A DNA stretch of 64,000 nt from Clostridia bacterium. GTDB lineage: Bacteria > Bacillota > Clostridia > TANB77 > CAG-508. The notes under the pieces were generated by a model. The model saw only the letters and a list, made by a program, of their open reading frames with translations, was not told the DNA's origin and did not search any database. This document shows positions 52,180 through 61,886 of this stretch, in pieces (position 1 is the first letter of the stretch; each line of letters begins with the position of its first letter). Made by a program: the position numbers and the translations under genes. Location: contig JAFSBT010000003.1 in assembly GCA_017437145.1 (NCBI GenBank), positions 1 through 64,000 of the forward strand, in the 5' to 3' direction.

Positions 52180-53061
52180 ATGAAAAAAGAATATATTTAT
52201 GCAGGTATATCAATATTTTTATGGTCAACAACAGCAACAGTTACTAAACTTTTATTAGGAAGTTTAAATAGTATGCAAATATTAGCTGTAAGCTCTTTCT
52301 TTGCTTTTATATTTTTATTAATTTTAAATTTATTTAAGAAAAAATTAAATGAAATAAAAAAATATAAAATAAAAGATTATTTGCAAATAGCTGGTATGGG
52401 AGCATTAGGTGTTTTCTTATATTACTTATTTTTATATTTAGGAACGAATAAGATGCTTGCATCACAAGCTTTTATATTAAACTATCTATGGCCAATGATG
52501 ACAGTAGTTTTTGCATGTATTATTTTAAAAGAAAAAATGACTTTGAGAAAAATTCTAGCAATTGTTTTATCGTTTGTAGGAGTTATAATTGTAACAGCAA
52601 ATGGCAATTTATTAAATATTGACAATAATACATTAATAGGAGCATTGTTTTGTATTCTAGCTGCAATTTCATATGGATTGTTTTCAGTTTTAAATAAATA
52701 TAAAGGTTATGATAAATATGCAAGTATGATGTTGTATTATTTAACAACATTTATTATTTGTATTATATATTTACTAATAACAAGAACTACAATTGATATC
52801 GGAATTGGTCAAGCAGGAGGATTGATATGGAGTGGAATTGCAACATCTGCAATAGCATTCACCACATGGGCTTTAGCATTACAAAAAGGAGATACCGCTA
52901 AAATTTCAAATTTAGCATACATAACACCGTTTTTATCATTAGTATGGACTTACTTTTTCTTAAAAGAAAATATAAGTATATATTCTGTATTAGGATTAGT
53001 TGTAATTGTTTTAGGAATATTTATACAACTTAAAGAAAAGAAAGTGGAGAAAAATTCATGA
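52180..53061 (+). CDS. EamA/DMT-family transporter
   Basis: 293 aa, ten hydrophobic helices in two repeats of five. The final ISNLAYITPFLSLVWTYFFLKE is typical of EamA proteins. Inner membrane metabolite exporter of unknown substrate. It overlaps the next gene by four bases (ATGA). Confidence 0.87.
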   Translation: MKKEYIYAGISIFLWSTTATVTKLLLGSLNSMQILAVSSFFAFIFLLILNLFKKKLNEIKKYKIKDYLQIAGMGALGVFLYYLFLYLGTNKMLASQAFILNYLWPMMTVVFACIILKEKMTLRKILAIVLSFVGVIIVTANGNLLNIDNNTLIGALFCILAAISYGLFSVLNKYKGYDKYASMMLYYLTTFIICIIYLLITRTTIDIGIGQAGGLIWSGIATSAIAFTTWALALQKGDTAKISNLAYITPFLSLVWTYFFLKENISIYSVLGLVVIVLGIFIQLKEKKVEKNS

Positions 53062-53627
53062 AAAATGTAATTCTTATACATGGGTACAATGGTATTCCAC
53101 CAGTATTTAAATGGTTGAAAACAGAATTAAATAAAAGAGAGTATAAAGTTATCATTCCAGAATTTCCAGTAAGAGAAGGCGTAAAATATTTAAATTGGAA
53201 AAATATTTTTAATCAATATAAAAATAATCTTAATGAAAATTCTATAGTTATAGCACATTCAATAGGAAATGAATTTTTTATAAAATATATGTATGAAAAT
53301 ACTATAAATATAAAAATGTATATTGGTTTAGCTGGATTTTCCAAGTCATTCATATGCGAAGGCAAAGACGACTTAACAAGAGCATTAAAAGAATTTTTAG
53401 TTAGTGATGAAGAATTGAATTATTTTAAAAATTCAGTGGATAAAAAATATGCAATATATAGTAATGATGACCATATAGTACCTTTTAATATATTAGAAGA
53501 TTATGTAAAAACAATTAAAGCAAATCCTGTATATATAGAAGGAATAGGACATATGGGGAGAAAAAGTAATGTAGAAAAAATTCCTGAAATTTTAGAAATA
53601 TTAAAAGATGATTTATATAAGGAGTAA
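53058..53627 (+). CDS. RBBP9/YdeN-type serine hydrolase
   Basis: 189 aa small alpha/beta hydrolase. Nucleophile in IAHSIGN (near residue 74), Asp in YSNDDHIVP and His in GIGHMG complete the triad. Substrate unknown. A paralogue broken by a frameshift lies at 55637. Overlaps the EamA gene start-to-stop. Confidence 0.85.
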   Translation: MKNVILIHGYNGIPPVFKWLKTELNKREYKVIIPEFPVREGVKYLNWKNIFNQYKNNLNENSIVIAHSIGNEFFIKYMYENTINIKMYIGLAGFSKSFICEGKDDLTRALKEFLVSDEELNYFKNSVDKKYAIYSNDDHIVPFNILEDYVKTIKANPVYIEGIGHMGRKSNVEKIPEILEILKDDLYKE

Positions 53628-53631
53628 AACC

Positions 53632-54444
53632 ATGATAAAAAAAATAAAAGGTTTAATAGATATTCATATAAATGGACAATTATATGCCTTAAACAAAAAG
53701 ATAAAAAACAATTATGACATTATTTATAGTGAAATAATTGATGATGAGTATTGGAATTTTGCATATATAAAAAATAATGAAATCAATATTAAAGCTGAGA
53801 TTAAAAATATAATAGATGATATGACTGAATTGAAAAGAACTCCTTTAATTTATATAACATCAAACATATCAAATGAAAATATAGAAAATCAAATAAAAGA
53901 ATGCAATTTAAAAAATTTATATACAGATGTATGGATGATAGTAGAAAATGTTGAACAATTTGATACATATAAAAGTAAGATTGATTTTACAGTAAGTGAA
54001 GTAAATAAAAACTTACAAGAGCAATTTATACAAACTGTAATGGAAGGATTTTCAGGAGATAATCCAGAAGATCCATATGGAGAATTGTCAGATGGATATA
54101 GAATTGCATTAAGAAGGACTTTTGAATATGATAGTGATTATAAAATAATTCATTATCTTGGAATTCATAATGATGAAGCAATTTCAACAGCAACAGCAGT
54201 TTGTAAAGAAGATAAAGCAATTATATATAATGTAACTACAAAGAAAAAATATCAGAAACAAGGTGTATGTAAACAAACAATGTCAGAGGTAATTAAAAAC
54301 TTAAATAATCTAGGAATAAAGACGGTGTGTATTCAAACAGAAGAAGGATATTACACAGAAAGAGCATATAAAAGTATGGGATTTAAGGAAATAATGAAGG
54401 GAAGAGCGTATATTATTGCTGATGGTGGAGTGATTTTAAAATAA
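53632..54444 (+). CDS. GNAT-family N-acetyltransferase, paralogue of 40904
   Basis: 270 aa. The C-terminal GNAT domain has AIIYNVTTKKKYQKQGVCKQ (acetyl-CoA loop QKQGVC) and TVCIQTEEGYYTERAYKSMGFKE. Blocks EDPYGELS and YNVTT match gene 40904. ATG 53632 has AAGGAG upstream. Acceptor unknown. Confidence 0.8.
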   Translation: MIKKIKGLIDIHINGQLYALNKKIKNNYDIIYSEIIDDEYWNFAYIKNNEINIKAEIKNIIDDMTELKRTPLIYITSNISNENIENQIKECNLKNLYTDVWMIVENVEQFDTYKSKIDFTVSEVNKNLQEQFIQTVMEGFSGDNPEDPYGELSDGYRIALRRTFEYDSDYKIIHYLGIHNDEAISTATAVCKEDKAIIYNVTTKKKYQKQGVCKQTMSEVIKNLNNLGIKTVCIQTEEGYYTERAYKSMGFKEIMKGRAYIIADGGVILK

Positions 54445-54530
54445 TTAATACTCTAATGAATAACATAAATAAAATATTGAACAAAAAAAGCTTTTATGTT
54501 AAAATATTATAAATTTTAAATATAATTTAA

Positions 54531-54604
54531 TTAGCTAGGTCAGTTTGCTAATTTTTACATAAATTCACATGTAATACAAGTTAGCAAAAAAGCTAATTTG
54601 TATT
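54531..54604 (+). promoter_or_regulatory. Structured leader of gene 54636
   Basis: ttagc...GGTCAG...gctaa (54531-54552) followed by a 13-bp stem aatacaagttagc/gctaatttgtatt with an A6 loop (54573-54604). No T-run. GGTCAG (54538-54543) is shared with the leaders at 661, 1281, 1900 and 2975. Confidence 0.45.
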
Positions 54605-54635
54605 GCAAATATTTTTGCAAAGGAAGAATTTTATA

Positions 54636-55010
54636 ATGAAGATTGCAAGATATATTTTTAATGTTCTTACAGTTATATCAGTAATAGCTACAATTGTTGT
54701 AGTCATTATAGGTAAAAGTGCTTTGATGATGATTTTTTTAATGGCTGCAATAATATTTTTTTCTGTATCTGATAAATTCAAACAAAAAGAAACTGCAAGT
54801 GAAATACGTGAATTGGCTAGTAAAGAATATGTTGAAATCCAATTAAAAGAATCTACGAATCCTATATGGGATGAAGTGCGGAAACACGGTAATTGTTATA
54901 TGAAAATTCAGGGGGATATTGCAACAATAAAAGTTGTTATTGGTGAGAAAGAAATAGAAATACCACCAATTAAATTAACAGATATTGAAAAATATATTAA
55001 TACAGACTAA
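54636..55010 (+). CDS. Unknown membrane-anchored protein, 124 aa
   Basis: Two hydrophobic helices at about 7-28 and 31-48, then a charged cytosolic domain (KQKETASEIRELASKEYVEIQLKES ...). No family recognised. ATG 54636 follows AAGGAAG. Monocistronic with a strongly folded leader. Confidence 0.6.
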   Translation: MKIARYIFNVLTVISVIATIVVVIIGKSALMMIFLMAAIIFFSVSDKFKQKETASEIRELASKEYVEIQLKESTNPIWDEVRKHGNCYMKIQGDIATIKVVIGEKEIEIPPIKLTDIEKYINTD

Positions 55011-55051
55011 ACATACTGACCATGTTTAGTTAATTTTTTTAGGAGGAATAA

Positions 55052-55573
55052 ATGTTTATAGTAGCACAGATTATAGGAATTTTATTAATAATATTAAATG
55101 TTATAAGTATGCAATTAAAAAATAAGAAAAACATAGTGTTTGTACTTTTAATAATTAATTTACTTGCTGCAATAAATCTTATGATGTTAGGTAGTTACAC
55201 TGGTTCTATAATTTGTTTTTTTGCAGCTATACAGGTAATAATAAACAGCTTTTTTGAAAGAAAAAATAAAGAAATTCCAAAAGTAATTTTAGGTTTTTAT
55301 TTCATAATATCAATTATATGTGGAGTTATTACATATAAAACTATGTTTGATATTTTACCTATAATTTCTTCAATATTATTTACAATAACAATAATTCAAA
55401 AAAAAGAAAAAAATATAAGAAGAATACATTTAATAAACATGTCTTTATGGGTAGTATATGATTTTATTTCAGCAGCTTACACAAATGTGATTTCTGACTC
55501 AATAACATTAGTATCAGATTTAGTAGGAATATATAGGTTTGATATACGTAAAAATGACAATAATAAAAAATAA
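55052..55573 (+). CDS. YgjV-family inner membrane protein, paralogue 3
   Basis: 173 aa, about six hydrophobic segments; AQIIGILLIILNVISMQLKNKK and INLMMLGSYTGSIICFFAAIQVIIN match the blocks in paralogues 41723 and 42983. AGGAGG precedes ATG. Role unknown. Confidence 0.7.
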   Translation: MFIVAQIIGILLIILNVISMQLKNKKNIVFVLLIINLLAAINLMMLGSYTGSIICFFAAIQVIINSFFERKNKEIPKVILGFYFIISIICGVITYKTMFDILPIISSILFTITIIQKKEKNIRRIHLINMSLWVVYDFISAAYTNVISDSITLVSDLVGIYRFDIRKNDNNKK

Positions 55574-55636
55574 AAAGATATACATATTTATAGTTTTGAT
55601 ATATAATACAATAAAATGTGAAAAGGAGAAATTTAT

Positions 55637-56190
55637 ATGAAAGAAAATTATTTTATAATACATGGGTCTTTTGGAATCCATTTGGAAATTGGTTTACATG
55701 GCTAAACAATTTTTTATCAGAAGAAGGAAAACAAGTTTATGTACCTAGTTTCCCTATTGGTGTTGGGTATCAAAATTATGAAAACTGGAGTAGTTTATTT
55801 AAATATTATTTAAATTTAGGATTAATAAATGAAAATACTACAATTATTGCACATAGTAGTGCACCAGTTTTTGTATCACAATTTTTAATAAAAAATAACA
55901 TAAAAATTAAAAAGTTAATATCAGTATGTGGTTTCAATAATTATTTAGGAATAAATGAAGATTATGATGCAGTTAATGAATCTATGTATATTGATAATTT
56001 GAAAGATGTAAAAGAACATGTAAATGAAATAATTTGTTTCTATTCAGATAATGACCCATATGTAAAATATGAAATTGAAAAAGAATTCGCAGATACTATT
56101 GCTACAGAACAAGTGCTAATGCCAGGAGCAGGACATATAAATAGCGAAGCGGGATATGACACATTTGAAGATATTGTAAATTATTTATAA
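55637..56190 (+). pseudogene. YdeN-type hydrolase, frameshifted
   Basis: ATG 55637 with AAAGGAG upstream reads MKENYFIIHGSFG, the expected start for this family, then derails to a stop at about 55705. One base missing near 55673-55677 (ggaatcc for ggaaatcc) would continue as PFGNWFTWLNNFL and the rest to 56190: IIAHSSAPVF, YSDNDPYV, PGAGHINSEAG. It is a paralogue of gene 53058, about 184 aa if repaired. Error, mutation or a real pseudogene. Confidence 0.75.
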
Positions 56191-56195
56191 TTTAA

Positions 56196-56223
56196 TGTAT
56201 GGGTCGGTCTTGACCGACCCGCA
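56196..56223. repeat. TGTAGGGG-family repeat, ggtcggtc type
   Basis: tgtatgggtcggtcttgaccgacccgca: near-perfect gggtcgg/ccgaccc hairpin, six bases after the preceding stop. The same core is in the copy at 58381. Confidence 0.78.
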
Positions 56224-56250
56224 TGAAAAATAAATTTTATTATATAAATT

Positions 56251-56350
56251 AAGCTAAAATATTAATTTTTGAAAATGAAAAATCATTTGTCAAAAATTAA
56301 TTATTTTAGCTTTTAAAATTTTACTGAAAAATATTTTATTTTTCAGTAAA
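56251..56350. repeat. Two-hairpin dispersed element, copy 2 (inverted)
   Basis: Hairpin 2 aagctaaaat...attttagctt (56251-56312), then hairpin 1 tttactgaaaaat/atttttcagtaaa (56319-56350). It is the reverse complement of the element at 23802. The stretch from 56351 to 56515 shows nothing else I can name. Confidence 0.65.
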
Positions 56351-56515
56351 TCGATGTAATTTTCATATTATTCTGATTTAGTAGCCGATTATAAGAAAGG
56401 TATTTTGCAAAGTCAGTTTGTAGCACATACTTTCCACAGCCCACTTCACACCTCAAAAAATCCAGGTACTATTTAAACTAAACTTTACATTTTATACCTT
56501 ATTTTACTAAAAGTG

Positions 56516-56544
56516 TTTACATAAATTAAAAACTGTGCTATAAT
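56516..56544 (+). promoter_or_regulatory. Promoter of gene 56578
   Basis: TTTACA (56516-56521), 17 bp, TATAAT (56539-56544). Confidence 0.7.
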
Positions 56545-56577
56545 ATTGCATTATGTTAAGTGGTAAAGGAGATTAAT

Positions 56578-58246
56578 ATGGAACAAAATCCTAAAAAAAA
56601 TCAATCTAATGCAGGAAAGCTTGATGTAACACAAGACGTAGTTATAAGTGGCGTAGATTTTAATGATATAATAACTGAAATTAAAGATGAATACAGAGAT
56701 CCAAAAGAAACTACAAAAATATATAATGATGATAAAAAGAATATTGGATAAAGCATTTGAATCATGTGGTAGTGAATTAAGTAAAGAAGAAATATTAAAA
56801 CAATACTTAGAGGAATATAGTAGTGATATACAATACAGAAGTAATGTAACTGACTTGTTTAGTGATATAATTCAATATAGAGGTTATAGAGATATATTAA
56901 GAAGTTATAAAAGTAATAGAAATGAATTTAATAAAGCTATGAGAGAGGCTAGATTACTAGAAGAAAAAGATAAAAATAGTCAAATACATTTAAATATTGA
57001 TGCCTATAAAAATATGGTTGGTACATTAAGAAATTTATTAAGAGGTAATCCAAAGGCTGTTGAATCAACAATAATACCATATGTTCAAAAATTAAAAAAT
57101 ATCAAAGAAGAAGCATTAAAGGAGGCTTTAATAAAGATTATTCAAAAACGTGTGAGCTTTCTTAATGGATATGGTATGCTAGAGCCACTTATAGAAGAAG
57201 CTAATAAGGAACTAGGTGAGCTTGGATTAGAAAGATTAAAATATAGATTAAGAAATCCGTTAACTCAAATGGATACAATTCCACAACCAGATGGTAGAAT
57301 ATTGCCAATTTTCGACGAAAATGGTAAAAGAATACAATATGATGGAAATTATATGGCTATTTCTGAAGATTCAGAAGATATAGGAGTTCTTGATGCTTAT
57401 TCAAGAGAATCATTACAAAAATATAGTCCAGAATATTTAATGATGCAACTTGCTTTTGTTCAATCAAAATATTGGGAAGAAAGAATAGAAATGTCTAAAG
57501 CAATGGCAACAATTGACTCATTAGAATTATGGGGAACTATTATAGATGGTGATGAAAGTGATATACAAAATTTAGATGAGACTACTGTTGATTCAGCACT
57601 AATAAAAGACTTGTTTTTAAGTAAAATACAAAGACATGGCATAGAAGTTACTCCTAAAATGGCAAGACAATACAAATCTTTTATAAAACAAAAAGGATTA
57701 GATAAAAAAGGTAATGGTATAAAAACAGATATATTAAAAACAAAACTTGAAATAGATGATTTAACAACATCAGTTGGAGATATAACAATATTACAATGTT
57801 TGATTCTTCAACAATTAAAAGAAAAAAATCCAGAAGTTTCAAGATGGGGAATAGTAAAACCAAAAAATGGAGAATCTACAACTTTTAGTTCAGAAAAACA
57901 AGGTGTGTTTAATGATAAAGAAGAGACTTCAGATGTAATTGTAATAGCAATTGACCACAAAGAATCTAGAGGAGAATTAGTTTTAGCATATTCAGAAGAT
58001 TTATTAAAACATTTTTTTAAAGTTGACAAATTAAATTTTCCTGAATATAAAGTAGTGATTCCTGATAAGTATAGTAGCGTAATGGCAAAATTATATCCAC
58101 CAGTTACCGAATGTTATAAAAGAATTATAAAAGAAGAATATAAAGCAAATCCATATTCTCCTATATTAGCATTTCTAAATGGTAAATCACCAAAAAAACT
58201 ACCAGGACAACCGAACGGAGGACAACCTGGAGGAGAAGCAAGATAG
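56578..58246 (+). pseudogene. Unknown protein, about 555 aa, split by a frameshift
   Basis: ATG 56578 follows AAAGGAG and gives MEQNPKKNQSNAGKL ... YNDDK, then a stop. Removing one A from the run 56734-56738 joins it to RILDKAFESCGSELSK and a long frame ending at 58246. No ribosome binding site precedes the second frame, so a single gene is likelier than two. The product is soluble, with helical N-terminal half, LEPLIEEANKELGELG, a later VIVIAIDHKESRGELVLAYSE segment, and a Gly/Pro/Gln-rich end. No family recognised. Monocistronic with terminator. Confidence 0.65.
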
Positions 58247-58282
58247 AATAATTAAATAAAAAGGAATGAAAAATTGAATTGA

Positions 58283-58327
58283 ACCCTAAATGTTAGATAA
58301 AAAACTCGCATTTAGGGTGTTTTTTTA
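58283..58327 (+). terminator. Terminator after gene 56578
   Basis: accctaaatg pairs with catttagggt, then gTTTTTTT. Confidence 0.87.
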
Positions 58328-58353
58328 TGATGAATAATAAAATATCAAAAATA

Positions 58354-58404
58354 TGTAGGGGCAGGTCTTGACCTGCCCAGGGTCGGTCAAGACCGACCCC
58401 TACA
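58354..58404. repeat. Head-to-head pair of TGTAGGGG repeats
   Basis: tgtaggggcaggtc...gacctgccc followed directly by gggtcggtc...gaccgacccctaca. The outer ends tgtagggg and cccctaca are perfect inverted repeats, so the whole 51-bp unit looks like a miniature element with terminal inverted repeats. Confidence 0.8.
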
Positions 58405-58442
58405 GTGAAATAAATTTTTTCCACTTTATTCTAACAAAACTA

Positions 58443-58472
58443 TTGTAAAAACTACATAAAAGAATATATAAT
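58443..58472 (+). promoter_or_regulatory. Promoter of galK
   Basis: TTGTAA (58443-58448), 18 bp, TATAAT (58467-58472). Confidence 0.6.
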
Positions 58473-58531
58473 AGGAATGATTAAATTTGACAAATATAAC
58501 AAGGAACAACAAGGGAAATAAGGAGGATATT

Positions 58532-59695
58532 ATGAAAGAAAAAATGTTACAAAAATTTCAAGAATTATTCGGATCAGAAGGAGAAATAAAAACTTATTTT
58601 GCACCAGGAAGAGTGAATTTAATTGGTGAGCATACAGATTATAATGGTGGGCATGTTTTTCCATGTGCACTTACAATAGGAACATATGCTGTTGCAAGAA
58701 AGAATAATGATAAAACATTAAGATTTTACTCTATGAATTTTGAAAATATTGGAACAAAAATATCTTCAATAGAAGAATTAAAATATGATAAAAGTGAAAA
58801 TTGGATAAATTATCCTAAAGCAGTTATCTGGGCAATGAAAGAAAAAGGATATAATATAGATTCTGGTATGGATGTTGTATATTATGGAAACATTCCATAT
58901 GGTTCAGGATTATCATCTTCAGCATCAATAGAAGTTTTAACAGGATTTATACTAAAGGATTTATTTAATTTAGATGTAGATATGACAGATATAGCATTAA
59001 TAGGGCAATTAGCTGAAAATAAATATGTAGGAGTTAATTGTGGTATAATGGACCAATTTGCTATTGCTAATGGTAGCAAAGATTGTGCTATTTTCTTAGA
59101 TACATCAAATTTAAAATATGAATATGCACCAGTAAAATTATCAAATGCAAAAATTGTAATTATGAATACTAACAAAAAAAGAGGTTTAGGAGATTCAAAA
59201 TACAATGAAAGAAGAGCTGAATGTGAAGAAGCATTAAAGGAATTACAAACAAAATTAGATATTAATTCTTTAGGAGAACTTACAGAAGAAGAATTTGAAG
59301 CCAATAAAGATTTAATTAAAAGTGATATAAGACAAAAACGTGCTAAACATGCTGTTTATGAAAATCAAAGAACTTTAAAAGCTGTAAAAGCTTTAGAAAA
59401 TAATAACATAGAATTATTAGGAAAGTTAATGATAGCATCACATGATTCTTTAAGAGATGATTATGAAGTGACAGGAAATGAATTAGATACAATAGTAGCA
59501 GAAAGTCTAAAACAAGATGGAGTTATAGGAGCTAGAATGACAGGAGCAGGTTTTGGTGGATGTGCTGTTAGTATTGTCGAAAATGACAAAGTAGATAGTT
59601 TTATAGAAAATGTTGGAAAAGAATATAAAAATAAAATTGGTTATGAAGCAGACTTTTATGTTGTAGAAGTTGGAGATGGACCAAAAATATTATAA
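58532..59695 (+). CDS. galK: Galactokinase
   Basis: 387 aa GHMP kinase. N-terminal galactose signature GRVNLIGEHTDYNGG, ATP loop PYGSGLSSSASIE, catalytic Asp in GIMDQFA and C-terminal GARMTGAGFGGCAV. It phosphorylates galactose to galactose 1-phosphate in the Leloir pathway. ATG 58532 has AAGGAGG 6 nt upstream. galT and galE are not adjacent. The gene is followed closely by a U32 gene. Confidence 0.96.
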   Translation: MKEKMLQKFQELFGSEGEIKTYFAPGRVNLIGEHTDYNGGHVFPCALTIGTYAVARKNNDKTLRFYSMNFENIGTKISSIEELKYDKSENWINYPKAVIWAMKEKGYNIDSGMDVVYYGNIPYGSGLSSSASIEVLTGFILKDLFNLDVDMTDIALIGQLAENKYVGVNCGIMDQFAIANGSKDCAIFLDTSNLKYEYAPVKLSNAKIVIMNTNKKRGLGDSKYNERRAECEEALKELQTKLDINSLGELTEEEFEANKDLIKSDIRQKRAKHAVYENQRTLKAVKALENNNIELLGKLMIASHDSLRDDYEVTGNELDTIVAESLKQDGVIGARMTGAGFGGCAVSIVENDKVDSFIENVGKEYKNKIGYEADFYVVEVGDGPKIL

Positions 59696-59713
59696 TTGGA
59701 AGGAATGACAAAA

Positions 59714-60943
59714 ATGATAAAACCAGAATTATTAGCACCAGCAGGTTCATATACAAAAGCTGTAACTGCATTTACATATGGTGCAGATGCTGTTTATATG
59801 GGAACTTCAAAACTTTCTTTAAGGTCAAGAGTTGAAGTTGAAAATGATGAATTAGTAAAAACAATTAAATATGCACATAGCATAGGAAAAAAAGTATATG
59901 TAGCTTTAAATATATATGCTAGAGATAATATGTATGAGGATATTAAAGAACAATTACAAATTTTAGAGAAAATCAAAGTTGATGGAGCAATTATTTCAGA
60001 TGGCGGAATAGTTGAAATGGCAAAAGAATATGCTCCTAATTTACCTATACATATAAGCACACAAGCTAATATAGTAAGTTATCATACAAGTAATTTTTGG
60101 TATAAGAATGGTGCAAAGAGAGTTATTCTAGCTAGAGAATTAAATAAAAAAGAAATAAAAGAATTAATACAAAATAAAGAAAAAGATTTAGAAGTTGAAA
60201 TCTTTGTTCATGGTGCAATATGTTATGCATATTCTGGTAGATGCCATTTAAGTGATTTTTTAGCTTCAAGAGGAGCTAATTTAGGAGATTGCGCCCAAAG
60301 TTGTAGATGGGCATATAATATGTATATTGAAGAAAAAAATAATCCAGGAAATATGATGCCAGTAGAACAAGATGAGCATGGAACATATATATTATCATCT
60401 AAAGATTTATGCTTATTAAAAGAATTACCTGAAATTATAGAAATGGGAGTAGATAGTTTAAAAATAGAAGGTAGATTAAAAACTGAATACTATCTTGCAA
60501 CAGTTATAAATGCTTATAGAAATGCAATAGATGAAGCCTATAATAACCCTGAAGAATATGATTACAACAAATTTTTAAATGAATTAGAAAAAACAAAAAC
60601 AAGAGGTTTAACAACATTTTATTTTAATGATAAAGGTAATAAAGATTTTCAGGAATATGAAGGAAAACAATATAATCCTAATTATGAATTTGGAGGAAAA
60701 ATTCTAGAAAAAGAAGATGATAAAACTATAATTGAAATTAGAAACAGACTACAAATTGGAGATGTTTTAGAATTAATAGTTCCCGGAGAAATAGAATCAA
60801 AAATATTTACTATAGATAAGCTATGGGATTATGAAACAAGTGAGGAAATAGAATTTGTTAATCCAGGTAGAGAAGGACAAAAAGTAAAGATGTATATACC
60901 TGTTGAAAACAAAGAAGGATGGATTTTAAGAAGAAAAAAATAA
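59714..60943 (+). CDS. U32-family protein (TrhP/YegQ-like)
   Basis: 409 aa. ELLAPAGSYTKAVTAFTYGADAVYMG at the start and the family signature EIFVHGAICYAYSGRCHLSDFLASRGANLGDCAQSCRW (listed by key parts: H-G-A-x-C, SGRC, GxCxQxCR) are present, with clustered Cys that may bind an iron-sulfur centre. Relatives act in tRNA uridine hydroxylation; older names call them peptidases. ATG 59714 is chosen for GGAAGGA at 59698; ATG 59705 abuts that site. Confidence 0.9.
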   Translation: MIKPELLAPAGSYTKAVTAFTYGADAVYMGTSKLSLRSRVEVENDELVKTIKYAHSIGKKVYVALNIYARDNMYEDIKEQLQILEKIKVDGAIISDGGIVEMAKEYAPNLPIHISTQANIVSYHTSNFWYKNGAKRVILARELNKKEIKELIQNKEKDLEVEIFVHGAICYAYSGRCHLSDFLASRGANLGDCAQSCRWAYNMYIEEKNNPGNMMPVEQDEHGTYILSSKDLCLLKELPEIIEMGVDSLKIEGRLKTEYYLATVINAYRNAIDEAYNNPEEYDYNKFLNELEKTKTRGLTTFYFNDKGNKDFQEYEGKQYNPNYEFGGKILEKEDDKTIIEIRNRLQIGDVLELIVPGEIESKIFTIDKLWDYETSEEIEFVNPGREGQKVKMYIPVENKEGWILRRKK

Positions 60944-60958
60944 AGGAATAAATAGATA

Positions 60959-61867
60959 ATGAAAAAAGTGAAAAACTTAATATTTTTTGTAATGTTATTA
61001 TCTTTGTTTGTTTTAGTTGGATGTTCAGATAATACAATAAGAGAAACTTCAGCACAAATGGATGTAGAAGAATATATAGAAAATGATAATGAAAATGGTA
61101 TTGAAGAAGAGGTTGAACAAGAAAATGAAGTAATTCGAGTTGTTTTAAATAGTGGATGGGAAGAAAGATTAAGAAAAGAAAGCATGATTAATGATTTAAC
61201 TCAAATTATGAATGGTTCAAATAACGGAGAAGAACAACAAGAACAAGAAGATGATAATAGTAGAGAAGAGATAAATTCCGATGAAAATAATAATGAAGAT
61301 GATGAAGAGCAAATTAATGAAGAAATTAATTATCCATATTACATAAAAATAAATTATCAAGCTAATGTTTTAAATATATATACAAAAGATGAAAATGGTG
61401 AATACACAGTTCCGTATAAAGCAATGTTATGTTCAACAGGTGCAGCAACACCAAGATCTGGAGTATATAGTATAATATATAAGTATAGATGGTTAGAAAT
61501 GATAGGTGGAGTTTATGCACAATATTGTAGTCAGGTGGTAGGAAATATATTAATTCATTCTGTACCATATTCAAGAGTATATGATAATTCTTCATTACAA
61601 TATTGGTCATATGATAAATTAGGGCAAAGTGTTTCTGCTGGGTGTATTAGGTTAACTGTTGGAAATGCAAAATGGATTTACGATAACTGTCCAAACGGTA
61701 CACCTGTTGAATTTTACGCAAGTAGTGATCCGGGACCATTAGGAAAACCAGAAGAAATGAAAATATCATCATTTACAGAATATAGAAATTGGGATCCAAC
61801 TGATCCAACTGAAGGAAATCCATGGACTAATTATTTTGAACAAACATCAGGAAGTATAATAGAATGA
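60959..61867 (+). CDS. L,D-transpeptidase lipoprotein (YkuD)
   Basis: 302 aa. Lipoprotein signal: KK, hydrophobic stretch, lipobox VLVGC with Cys22. An acidic, low-complexity linker (E/N/D-rich, about 30-130) spans the wall. The YkuD domain (about 130-270) has ILIHSVPYS and catalytic SAGCIRL with C229. Makes 3-3 peptide cross-links or attaches proteins outside the membrane. It follows the U32 gene by 15 nt and precedes ruvB by 19 nt. Confidence 0.92.
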   Translation: MKKVKNLIFFVMLLSLFVLVGCSDNTIRETSAQMDVEEYIENDNENGIEEEVEQENEVIRVVLNSGWEERLRKESMINDLTQIMNGSNNGEEQQEQEDDNSREEINSDENNNEDDEEQINEEINYPYYIKINYQANVLNIYTKDENGEYTVPYKAMLCSTGAATPRSGVYSIIYKYRWLEMIGGVYAQYCSQVVGNILIHSVPYSRVYDNSSLQYWSYDKLGQSVSAGCIRLTVGNAKWIYDNCPNGTPVEFYASSDPGPLGKPEEMKISSFTEYRNWDPTDPTEGNPWTNYFEQTSGSIIE

Positions 61868-61886
61868 TAAAAAGGGAGACAAAATA

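Noticed and set aside
40904-56190. A defence island
   Set aside because: No nuclease, helicase or known defence core gene was found among the acetyltransferases, transporters and hydrolases; Fic and BRO genes lie outside it and are not enough.
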